Made by a program: the position numbers and the translations under genes
Shown here: piece after piece, positions 23,090 through 33,057 of the stretch
Position numbering within the stretch: the first letter of the stretch is position 1
Layout of the letters: every line of letters starts with the position of its first letter
Notes under the pieces: generated by a model
What the model was told of the DNA's origin: nothing
What the model saw: only the letters and a program-made list of their open reading frames with translations
Databases searched by the model: none
Source of the DNA: Metarhizium brunneum
Taxonomy: Eukaryota > Ascomycota > Sordariomycetes > Hypocreales > Clavicipitaceae
Length of the DNA stretch: 64,000 nt
NCBI RefSeq assembly: GCF_013426205.1
Contig: NC_089424.1
Location: 1,798,001-1,862,000, forward strand
Direction: 5' to 3'

Positions 23090-24487
23090 ATGGAACGACA
23101 GAACGGGTTAGTAATGACTTGTTTTCTTTGAACGTTCGACAGCCTTTCACTCTCCTTGACAACGATTGATTATCCCCGACTGCCCTATAACGCTTCCGCG
23201 AGACTTGATACCGGACTAACGCCTGGAACGGAACAGATATGGTGGGCGACAGAACAACTACCAGCAGTTGGGAAATACCTCCGACTATTACCAGGGACAA
23301 CAACCGCGGGAATTCGTCCAAAATCAGTCATATCGACCCGACCGCGGCCAAAATAGCAACTACCAAGGTAAGAAGCCATGCTGCAGTCTGTGGTGGGCCT
23401 ACTAAAGAACACGCACTCATGCAACGAATAAAATTACAGGCTCCAACTTTGAGATGGCTTCTCTTCCACAAACCGCTGGCCGAGGTGGTGGCAAGCTGAG
23501 TAACGAAGACTTGCAGGAGATCCGAGCTATCGAAGATGAGCTAAAGAAAGCCACTGCCAAGTTCGACGACCTGGGACGATTACAGAATCGATATTTGAAC
23601 GAAGTTAATGTCGCTGATGCTCGCAACACTAAAGACCGTCTTGATTTTCTCACCTCTGAAATCACTGGGCAGTTTGACGATCTCAGACGTCGCGTCCAAC
23701 AGCTCAGAGCCCGAACCCAGCAAGACGGCACCTTCCCACCCATTGTCGACACTACAAGAAACAGCGTAACCAAGGCTTTGAATACGTTCAGCGCGATGAA
23801 ACAAGCCCACAGGAAGCAATATCTAGCAAAGGTTGCCAGAGAATATAACCTTGCTGGACAAGACGCCTCTGAGGAGGCAATCGAGGCAGCCATTGCGGAA
23901 GGCGCTGACAGACAGGTATTCGCCCAGGCTATGATGCAGAGCAATCGAACTGAACACGCCCAGAATGCTCTTAATAACATGAGAAACCGGCACCAAGAGC
24001 TGGAGAACATCGAGCGTACCTTGGAGCAGATTGCAGAGATGTACCAAGATATGTACAGTATGGTTGAGCAACAGGACGAAGTTGTCATGAAGATTGAGGA
24101 GCAGACTGAAGTAGTGAACGACAACCTTGATAAGGGTGTTGGGGAGATAAACACTGCTGTGAAAACGGCGAGGGCGACGAGGAAGAAGAAGTGGTGGTGC
24201 CTAGGTATATGCGGTAAGAAATGCTCACATTTACAAGGGTTCTTGCAGAGTAAACTAACAATTTCACAGTGGCCATTATCATCATCATTGTCATTATCGT
24301 TCTTATCTACATCTTTGTCATCCGAGGCACTTCAGGTGGCAACAAGAACAGCAAACGGGAGCTCGAAGACCTCACTACCACAGCTGTGTCGAGCTTACGG
24401 TCCATCGCTGTGCCGCACACTCGACGATTTGTTCCCCGCGCGATCGTGGACAATGGCTCGCGTCAGGGAACGAATCCACTTTTCTGA
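23090..24487 (+). CDS. sso1: Plasma-membrane Qa-SNARE (syntaxin, Sso1 type)
   Basis: This t-SNARE drives fusion of secretory vesicles with the plasma membrane. Exons are 23090-23106 (17 nt), 23237-23367, 23440-24213 and 24270-24487, giving 379 aa. A Tyr/Gln-rich N-terminus (YGGRQNNYQQ..., YYQGQQPREFVQNQSYRP) is followed by the Habc bundle (LSNEDLQEIRAIEDELKKAT...) and the SNARE helix (NIERTLEQIAEMYQDMYSMV, then EQQDEVVMKIEEQTEVVNDN). After RATRKKKWWC the membrane anchor VAIIIIIVIIVLIYIFVI (about 308-325) is supplied by exon 4. Unlike ordinary tail-anchored syntaxins, the frame then continues for 54 residues to a stop at 24485-24487. Reading through intron 3 would instead delete the anchor and end at 24503. 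The first exons are assigned from phase; the core identity is secure. Confidence 0.9.
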
Positions 24488-25422
24488 GCTCCCAAACAAC
24501 TAAAACATTGAAAGATGAGCTGGTTGTCTCTTTGGCTTGCTTCCTTGTCATAAAAAATCAAAATGAGAAAAGACGATTCAGAGCTGGCTTCTTCAGGAGC
24601 ATATTTGATATGGGTTGGTGACAATATCTGCACCGGATTAAGACACAAGAACTGATCGCTTACTTTATTTTTTATTTGCATAAGACACCTCAGCGGGACG
24701 AATGTTTTTCCACCTCGTTTTTTTTTTCTTTAATTTTTTTTAACAAAGATTGTGTCCACATCACCATCGACGTATGCCGCGTGTTCACTTATATACCGCG
24801 GTTCGTGCCTTTGCATTTCTACCCTGTATCGTCCACTGATTCGGAAAATTGGGACTTCATAGTGGGGGCGCGAGAAAGGAACAAAAGCAAGAAAAGAGGC
24901 ATCTAGGAATAGGAAATGTGCCAAAAGTGGTTTTGAGCAAATTCAGATGCGACAATCTTTGTCTGCTGTTTGTGCTTTCAGCTCCCTTCATGTACGGCTA
25001 GTAATAGCAGGCCTAGGTTGGATCGGAAGTTTGTTTGTCTTGTGTGGTTTGCACCGTAACTCCCTTGTGGTTTTCATCTTGGGAGAGGGAAATTGGGTTT
25101 CATTGTGCCTCTCAGGCGGGATCTTTTTCGTTTCTCTTCAATCAGGCGTAGTTATGAATACATACATTTGTAATCATGAGGTTACCCGGCCATGTTGCCC
25201 AATGACAAGTCAATGCAGTGGGAGAAATCACGGTAAGTATTTGTTGTGTTCGCCTGGCCAACACGAACCTTGCCTAAACGCCTTGAAAATGCCCATTCTC
25301 TAAATCCGAATAGCCAATTAAAATATTCAATACCGCCCATTCCACCATGACACCAACCAAATTGCAAGCGCTTGCTAAAACTTGTTGACAAACATCCGTG
25401 GAATCACCCAAGGTCAATCTAT
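24488..25422. other. Convergent 3' flanks
   Basis: About 930 bp between converging stops of sso1 and the next minus-strand gene. It is A/T-richer, with a T-rich tract at about 24718-24741 likely belonging to a 3' untranslated region. No gene is supported. Confidence 0.55.
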
Positions 25423-26145
25423 TTAGCCGGGGAATTCATCTTCAAACGGTGCTCCCCGCATGGCAGATTCCCCCCCGCGAGGCGATCCATATTCATCTCC
25501 CGTCTTCGGCCTGGGCAGACTGCTCGCCTGCCTTTCCAGTATGTCTCTTCTCTTCTCGCCCTCGGCGACGACCTTTTTCAACACGCCCATGCGCCGCTTG
25601 AACTCGTCGGCTAGCGCATCGACGTTTTCGCGGCCAATGGCGCCGCTGCCCGAGCTGGGCAGGCTGTTTGGCCGACTGCCGCCGCCGGCGTCCAGGGGCT
25701 CGCGTTCCACCCCTTCTAGTCGGAGCATCATTGAGGTGTCGCCCTCGCTGGCGTCGTCGCTGCGCTGCACAGAGAGCTGGGAAGCGGTGATGGCAAAGTC
25801 TGGGCTGAGGCTGGATGCCCACTGGACGGACCAGGTGCTTGCTTCGGTGGGCGCGAGATCGACCAGCATCGCGCGGTGGTTTGGGTCGTCGTTGGGGTGG
25901 GAGAGGATGGAGGCGTCGTCATCGGAGAAGAGGTACTGCACGCGCGGGTGCATTGTGGCTCCTGTCGACGCATTGGTCACCAGTGTGAAGAGAGGCTCGA
26001 AGGCGGGCGGAGGAACAGGAGGAGGAGGAGGCGCGGGTTCGGCAGAGTGTTGGGTTGACCTTGTTTCCGGATCTGGGAGGCCAGTGGACGGGCTGACTGC
26101 TGTGTCTGGCACGGGAGGCGATGGCTCGGGGTCTTTTTCTGACAT
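25423..26145 (-). CDS. Conserved-looking fungal protein of unknown function
   Basis: An intron-free 240-aa frame. Residues 1-50 are Pro/Ser/Glu-rich (AEPAPPPPPVPPP). A globular-looking block follows (FEPLFTLVTNASTGATMHPR, VQYLFSDDDASILSHPNDDP, AMLVDLAPTEASTWSVQWAS, FAITASQLSVQ), then a disordered Gly/Ser linker. A basic amphipathic helix (ENVDALADEFKRRMGVLKKV, EGEKRRDILERQ) precedes a short disordered tail. The SDDD core reminds me of uncharacterised proteins found across filamentous ascomycetes, but I cannot name the family. No signal peptide or membrane segment is visible. Third-position GC is high and the frame is long and clean, which supports coding. Its codons also create long shadow frames on the opposite strand. 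Confidence 0.75.
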   Translation of the reverse strand: MSEKDPEPSPPVPDTAVSPSTGLPDPETRSTQHSAEPAPPPPPVPPPAFEPLFTLVTNASTGATMHPRVQYLFSDDDASILSHPNDDPNHRAMLVDLAPTEASTWSVQWASSLSPDFAITASQLSVQRSDDASEGDTSMMLRLEGVEREPLDAGGGSRPNSLPSSGSGAIGRENVDALADEFKRRMGVLKKVVAEGEKRRDILERQASSLPRPKTGDEYGSPRGGESAMRGAPFEDEFPG

Positions 26146-27369
26146 TGCTGTGATGATGACGAGGTTTTGGACGGAAGTAGCGAGGGTACGCTGCCTAGCA
26201 GCTGAGGCTGGATGCGCAGATGATGTGCTGACATGTCACTTGTGCAGCAGTAAGGCTTATCTCCAGCCTATCTCTGCTATCGGCACGTGCCTGGGCATCA
26301 TTCATAGCCCCTCCATCAAGGGGCGCGCTAGAGTGGAAAGTTGGTTGTTGTCAGCGACGAGTGGCTAGCCCACTCAGTTGTCAACGGGTACTAGTGCCAC
26401 ATGCGATGAAGACGGCAACTGGTCCGTGGGGCACTGTCATGGCAAATCGACGTGAAGCTTCTCAAGGTTTGTCTACTGCATCCCTACCCTTGTGCAGTGG
26501 TGATGTGTTCGTCATTATCTCAAGGGAGTCCTTCACAAGCACATGCATAATGGCGTGGCGTCGTTCATGTTGCGTCTGGCAGACATGTTGGAACCCAAAG
26601 TCAGAACCCTGTCCACCAGCCCCCAGCATTTTCTTGGCATTTCCTCGAGCTGTTGTCATTGACTCATTGCCAATCGTTGCTTTTCGACTGCGATGAGTTG
26701 GACTTGAGAAGTCAACCACTGTCCCGAATCTAATTCCTGCCATAGGGGCGAGGTTTCGAAAAGTGCTCTATACGTCTGTAAAGGTTGGCAGCAGCAGCCT
26801 GTGAGCGGATCTAAGGTTTGTTTGAGTATGGCACTGTCGTTCACTTGATAAACTTTTTTGCCCGTCAGACAGAAACCCAGTTCATTTATGAATGCACAAC
26901 TCCATGCTTATCAAAATTCTACCCGGTTGCCAAGAAACTCGCAACTCCACCTTGGAAGTTACAGTAACAATCGCCGATACACCTTCCTTCGGGAATGTTG
27001 ATTATGGCTCGACGGCTACGTCAGTGCCGAATCCTTGACAACCCACTGCCAAGAATGGCTAACTTGGTAGTTGCTTTCCGATTTGCTTTGTATTCAGTCA
27101 TCTTCTCTGGTTCGCCTTGCTAATATCGTGCTGCCAAAAAAGGGGGTTGAACAAAACAGAAAAATAAAATCTACTAATGTAAATGCTGGGGATTTAAATA
27201 ACGCCTCTGATGCTAAGGTCTTGCCTGCGAGATAAATGGAAAATCCTACGCGACACGGTTCTCGATGATTTATATCTCCAGCCCCATAACCGTAATGCAA
27301 TTTCAACAACGTGCTGCTCACCTTTTAATGTCGTGTTGGGTGCATGGCTTTTGAGGTGTCTCGTTTTTC
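26146..27369. other. Intergenic region upstream of the unnamed minus-strand gene
   Basis: About 1.2 kb holding the promoter of the 25423-26145 gene and the 3' flank of the chitinase-like gene. Short open frames on both strands have no recognisable domains or splice partners. Confidence 0.55.
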
Positions 27370-28690
27370 TTAGGATGTGTGTAACGCACGAAAGCCTGCT
27401 GCAACCAGGCTTCTGGATGTTTCTTTAGAGTCGGCCGTTCCATTCCAATAAAAAAGACCCTGTGAACATCTCTTATTAGCACAACAACGGTTGACTTTTT
27501 CTGATTCGTGACATGACTCTCGCTGCAGAGTACTCACACCTAGTCCTTTTTGCTTTGCAAATGCTGCCTTCGCCTTCACCGTATCGGGATTATCGTATGT
27601 CACGAAACCCCCATCACCTCCCACGCACTGGGCCGAAATGTGTCGTTTATCCACCGACTCCTTACATCCTTTCCGGGGAAGCTGGTTATATTCGAATGTG
27701 CCATCATTACCGCCACCCCCCTTGAACTTTTGGCCTGGTCCTGTGGCATGCTGGAAGCTGCGGCCATATGTAGGAATACCAAGCAGAATACCACCCGAAG
27801 GGAATCCATGAGACATCAAATGGGCGACGCCTGATGAACCAGAAGGTTCGTCCCGAGACATTGCATACAATTGGGAATGATGGCCGCTTTTCGGTGTCCA
27901 CATACCGAAGAAGTCGTACGCCATGAGGTTGACGGCATCCAGATAGTCGGCAGCCATACTGAAATCAATGAATTGTAGCACAGTTTTGGTTGCGGGCAGA
28001 GCGGCAGTCAGAATATAGCGATCCTCAGGCAAGTGTAATCGAATAGTCGCCAACAAAGCCAAGAAGTCATTGCCTTGTTCGACACTGCAAGGATACTCCC
28101 ATGCAACTACGAGCCGTGGGAGGCACGGGGCCGCTAATTAGCACTGAAAGCCTTGATAAGCAAGAATATTTTCTCGTGTCGTAGCTTACTGTCAATGCCA
28201 TCCAGCCCAGATGCTTCCACCAGCCCCAAGGCGGATCGGGCCAAATTTTCTCGTAGATGAGCATTCCCAGCAACCATAGGAAAAAGATTCGAGCAGGCTC
28301 CTCCCCCAATTGACAATACAACTTGAAGGTGAGGATGTCGTTGTTTGAGGTGCATCAAAGATCCTAAAGCACCTTGTACCCCATCTATCGGAGCTCTGGC
28401 ATCCGCCCACTCATCGCTTAACTGAGCCACGGCCCACACGAGTCAGTGGAAACGGTTCTAGATGCGATAAAGACTCCTTCTTAGGGGGGAGGAGGACTTA
28501 CAAACACACCGCCATCTGAACCTACGCTTGCGTATGCATAGTAGACACGGTTGACGCAACTGTAGTTCAGCATGGCAGGAGTGTCCCCTTGGTATACCCG
28601 GTTGTTGGAAAAATATACTGCATTAGTATACATCACTCTCGCAACGCTGGTGGCAATCCGCGATTTACGCGGACGAGAATGGGAGCTCAT
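27370..28690 (-). CDS. GH18 chitinase-like protein with altered catalytic motif
   Basis: A glycoside hydrolase family 18 protein of 359 aa without signal peptide or chitin-binding module. Exons are 28690-28502, 28421-28190, 28106-27538 and 27459-27370. The order is NAVYFSNNRVYQGDTPAML, YYAYASVGSDGGVF-LSDEWA, VVLSIGGGACSNLF (the SxGG motif), GLDGID-IAWEYPC, AADYLDAVNLMAYDFFGMWT, GILLGIPTYGRSF, GGFVTYDNPDTVKAKAAFAK and GLG-GLFYWNGTAD. GH18 enzymes normally carry DxxDxDxE. Here D137, D140 and E144 are kept but the third Asp is Ala142. Intron 2 splits the codon just before it. The proton-donor Glu is intact, so activity may be reduced rather than lost. Intron 3 (27460-27537) is 78 nt and stop-free. 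Met20 (MYTNAV) is an alternative start. With no signal peptide it is predicted intracellular. Confidence 0.88.
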
Positions 28691-29471
28691 GACGATGGGA
28701 AAGGCAAAGAAAAGAAGAAGTCTTCAGCCCTCTACCAAACGGCACATATGTGAAGAGCTGATGTGATATACAGGGTATCAAGGAGACAACCATGACCCGG
28801 CTTGTCTAAGAAAAAGAAGTGAAACCGGATGTATACGACATGCTGATGCCCGGGGCTGAAGCCAAGATATGTGCAAGCCACGGGGACGATGATGAATTCG
28901 AAGCACAGATCAAGCGAGTCAGGCATCAAAGGTGCCCGGGCCGATGCCCTCTCTCTCTGCTAGAGCCATGTTTAGACTTGGCTGGATGGTCCAGCTACAA
29001 GTATTTATACTAGCCCTGATTTACGGAGCAGCAGACGGTGAAAGAATCATGGGATGACGGGCTGAACCAGGCGTGCCAGACAACTCATAGCGCATGTGGA
29101 GAATGGAGCGCGGTGGGCGTTTTGAACTGCGATGACCCAAGGCGAAATTTGCCGAGGAGGGCCTGCAAAACCCTGAAAAATAGAGAGACACAATGCATGA
29201 CATAATTGCGGGGAGTACAAGGAGAATTAGTGGCCGGCAAGATGAACCTAGGATGCCGGAGACAGAATGTGATATCAGATGCAGTCGATTTGTTTGATGA
29301 GTCCACACCCAGTTTGACGATGACATGGGACTTTAGAAACCAAGCTTGGCCCAGGGTTGGCGCACTTGTAGGTTGAGTAAGACTTTGGCGAACAACTAGA
29401 TAGCTAGACGGTCGAAGTTCATGGAGGGTGGGTGGTAGGCAAGGACAACAGGACGCACCTGCATGGAAGTT
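28691..29471. other. Intergenic region upstream of the chitinase-like gene
   Basis: About 780 bp, with short frames only. It holds the promoter for the minus-strand chitinase-like gene at its left end. Nothing further is supported. Confidence 0.5.
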
Positions 29472-29882
29472 TTATGACAAAAGATCCTTGTTTCGAGCTG
29501 TCGACCGCCCTTTTTCACAACCTGTGACTGCCAACTTGGGGCTCATGTCTCGGACTCTGCCACTAAACATTACCATTTTGGACTCTTGATCGAAGAATGC
29601 ATTTGGCTGAGACGTTAAGACGCCTCCGGCTTGCGCAGTTTGTCCTGCCGGCTGAGCATCACCTAGCTGGCTGGAGGCCCAAATGCCGCCGCTTTCCAAT
29701 TGATATGAAAAGGGACCCTGAGGGACAGAGCAGTATCTTGCAGTATCGCATTCAGGGCCACAGGCGCGCGCTGCCGTCGCTGGAACTTCTTGTGGTGAAA
29801 CCAAGGCGCTGGAAGTGACCAATGAGGCCGTGTTTGCTGATGCGCCAAATACGCAGATGATGTACCGGAAGATTGCGGGCAT
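29472..29882 (-). CDS. Possible small secreted protein (weak candidate)
   Basis: A 136-codon minus-strand frame. Its N-terminus, MPAIFRYIICVFGASANTAS, looks like a secretion signal with possible cleavage after ASA. Next comes a short Cys-bearing segment (ARACGPECDTARYCSVPQGP) and then low-complexity Gly/Ala/Gln sequence. No family is recognised. An intron might begin near CTAGGTGATG (about 29665), so the true C-terminus is uncertain. A TATATA box-like stretch lies upstream at about 30410. The case rests only on the signal-like start and clustered Cys; it may be spurious. Confidence 0.28.
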   Translation of the reverse strand: MPAIFRYIICVFGASANTASLVTSSALVSPQEVPATAARACGPECDTARYCSVPQGPFSYQLESGGIWASSQLGDAQPAGQTAQAGGVLTSQPNAFFDQESKMVMFSGRVRDMSPKLAVTGCEKGRSTARNKDLLS

Positions 29883-32800
29883 GGCGCCGCCCTACGGAGT
29901 GCGGTCGGCGCTCCACGAGACGGTGGGAAGGGGTATGGAGTCTCTGACAGATCCCAATTGCCTTGGTGGGAACAAGTTGATCTTTTGTGGGTTTTAGGCA
30001 AGTATGAACTCGGGAGCCTCCATAAGCCCATGAGAACCTGGGATCTCTCAACACTCTCGTATGCCACGGAGGACTCGGAAAAGCATTCGAAAAGCAGGAC
30101 TACTCGGTTTGGTCGGCGATATGTGAGGATAAGACTGAGTAAGACATCGTGCCAGTCGAAACCTCGACGTGATGCTGCTGGTATAAGACCCCTCGTACGT
30201 CGGTTAATCTGTCTGAGCTATGACACCGGAAAAAAGACTGATTAATTTGGCTCGCTTTGTTGTCTGCTCTAGCTTTGGCCTGTATGTATGCCTGTGTGAC
30301 CGTGGAGACGAAGGCATAAATAAACTCCCCACGCTGGAGACTAGCAGCAGCGGGGCGGGCCAGAGCGTCAGATGTGATAGGATATGACGGAAGACAAGAC
30401 TGTGTGTTGTTTATATAGACAGATTGACGTGGATAGACCTGAATGGGTTGGTGGTGTGTGATGTTCGACCTGCGGCTCCGCTTAGGCTGTCATCGCATCC
30501 AATTAGCTTGAGTTCCGTTTCGGTCAAGGAGGGTTGATTGCAAGTGTTGGAGCACTTGCATATTGCTCATATTTTAAACAAATGTGCTGCAGCAGCAGGC
30601 GAGAGTCATTGGACCAAGGCAAGGGTTTCGGTATCGATGTGTCTCGACGACGTGCTGTTCGCGAAGGAGCCATGGGGAATTGTACAATGTTATCTCATGA
30701 TGTGGATCGGGATCAGCCATGAATAATGAGTTAGGTACAATCAAGACGGATACCTTGAGAGGCTTCCAGCTACCATGGTATGTAATATGTATTTGTGTAA
30801 AGCAGCCCGAACGCAATTCCTGTTTCTTCCCAGCCCATCTCAATCCTTCCCAGTCCCTTCCGGGCTCATTCCCCATTTGGAATCGATGCACAGCTCCTTC
30901 CTTTTCTGCTCGTACCAATCGCTTTTAACTCGGATTGTCAGGCAGCCATCTGATTCCGGGCATCTGGCCCCTTTCACTTTTGTCATCCCAACCCGATGTT
31001 CTGTCCCAGCCGTTTCCCAGCCGTCATGTAAAATGGGATGCTGCTCTCTCCCCCTCCCCTCCCCCTCTCTTTCGGGTTGGCTCTTTTTGATTCCGTGAAT
31101 TTGTGTGCTGCTTGGACTCTCCAGCAAACGCCATATCAACAGCCATTTCTAGACAAGCCGCCACCGGGCTGTCTCGAGGTAAGGAAGCCTTGAAATGACT
31201 CGGTTGGTATTACGGCGTCAAAATCTGCTGTAGATCCGAGTCATACGTGAATCACGAGACCCATAGCAGAGCGACAAGATAACGACTTGTCTTTGGCTTG
31301 AAACCAGACTGCATCACGCACGGCGTAGACTCCAGCTTCACTTCCAAACTTACAACGTCCATGACGACATCATACATGCGTCTGCACTGGCCGGCAAATA
31401 GGTCAAGCAAGAGCTAATTGGCACTAGATCAGTCGACCACAGAATGAATCGAAAAGCGGCCCTACTATCCTGGCGTGTGCTTCTCTTTCTTTTACTTGAA
31501 TCTTCAAACAACCTCTTTTGAAGCATCACAGATAGAGACACGAAATTCAAACCAGAGGATAGCTAAGGGAGGCCTTTTCCTGCGCTGCAACACCAATTGC
31601 AGTCGTTTCACCCGACCGAACTTGATCAATGAATTCGATGAACTACGAGGTACCGAACCCGTTGATTAGACGACCGAAGACCGTCAGACTATATAGGTGG
31701 TCAACCAACCATAGGTTTGGCCAAGCCGAAGCCTATACCATTCCATTTCCACCGTCTTCGGACGGTATATAAGGCTTTGCGAGTGATGGTAGTACATACG
31801 AGGCGGTGTCAGTGCTCTCATCTGACACTGATTGGCTTACCACTTGACACCAGGGGCTGCTTAGAGATTTGTGCATATATGCATGTACGCGTGCGTGCGT
31901 CTGAGCATAAGAGCTCGGAGCATTGATAATAGCCGCCACCCAGACTCTCATGTAATAGTACGGCCGATTTCAGGTGACTGTAGTCATTGCTCGCTTGACC
32001 TGTTCGTTTGACCTGCAATGACTTCAAAGAAATTCACCTGGAAGCCACTCGTGGATCGGAAAGAGAGAGAGGGTATAGCAGCGTCGCATGCTGTGTAGGT
32101 CTAATTCGGGAGTTCATTTGAAGTACTAGTGAAGGGATCAGCATGCAACATGTTGATCTTGGAGACGGCTTGGAGACCAAGACGCAACATGTAACCACAA
32201 GTTCAGCGTTTCGGGAGTATTAACTTGCGGGGCGAGATATCTCGGCGTTTTTGGGTGTCTGGCTTTCTAATTTCATAGGCAAAGCATATACCAGAACTAC
32301 CTACTAGTAGATACATAGTAGGCGGCTTATATGGAGTAGAGAGAGGTACGGGAACCTAGGTTAGTGCCACGGGTGAAGACGCCGGACAAGAACATTATGG
32401 ATGAACCTGGCCTGCACGGTCCAGATGTCCTCGGTAGAATCGTGTGCCCCTGGACGGCACCTGGGTGTTGATACCTTAAAACTGGGGCCAGGCCAGGCAG
32501 GTCGCTCGCTGTCTTGAGCGAGCCGCTGCAGGATGATTTCACCTTTGCTGAAGTTAGGCTATCGAGGGACGAGTCCCGTCGCGCGATACAACTTTCTAAC
32601 GCTCTTTAGATCTTTTGTTGGACATATTGGCCATGGAGCGCACCCCGAGAGGAATTACAAGCACCACGAGCAGAGTCATGTGATGCTGATGCCGGCTAGT
32701 TGAGCAAAGACAAACGTCCTCCCTTGTGCTGATGGACTGTTGGAGATGATTGTTTATGGTGTCCGTGGACTTCCCTCCTCTCCCTGCCAAACGCGGTCGG

Positions 32801-33057
32801 TTCTCGTGCTGCATGTTCGTTCTTGAGTCCTATGTACTCCGTAGGTATTCAAGCATAGTCGCTCCGTACTGAAGTTGGTATGGAGAGACTACGGAGTACG
32901 GCGCACTCAAACACCAAGTCTGTATGGAGGAAACCAGCCAGGTCCCACTCCTCGTCTGCACTAAGGACGTAACCAGGTTCCTCTCTACAGCAAGCTCTCT
33001 CATCGTCTTCGTCAGCGGCCATGCCATGGCGATATCTGTCGCCCGCCAGGCTGTCCA
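29883..33057. other. Gene-poor region between the chitinase-like gene and the methyltransferase gene
   Basis: About 3.2 kb without a supportable gene: the open frames are under 140 codons and lack domains. Notable sequence includes C-rich runs at 31050-31065 and the TACTCCGTA/TACGGAGTA inverted pair at 32835-32843 and 32890-32898, only about 160-220 bp from the methyltransferase start. Confidence 0.55.
32835..32898. repeat. Inverted pair of TACTCCGTA / TACGGAGTA 9-mers
   Basis: TACTCCGTA at 32835-32843 and TACGGAGTA at 32890-32898 face each other over 46 bp, the same arrangement as at 2941-2995, in the presumed promoter of the LaeA-like gene. Confidence 0.75.

Noticed and set aside
23417..24154. 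245-codon minus-strand frame
   Set aside because: Antisense shadow of the sso1 coding exon; Ser/Cys-rich without domain.
24085..24503. Syntaxin ending at 24503 without splicing of the last intron
   Set aside because: It would lack the membrane anchor; the GTAAGA...TTCACAG intron joins the frame to an excellent anchor. Kept only as a possible retained-intron form.
25460..26368. 302-codon plus-strand frame
   Set aside because: Antisense shadow of the minus-strand 240-aa gene; no domain.
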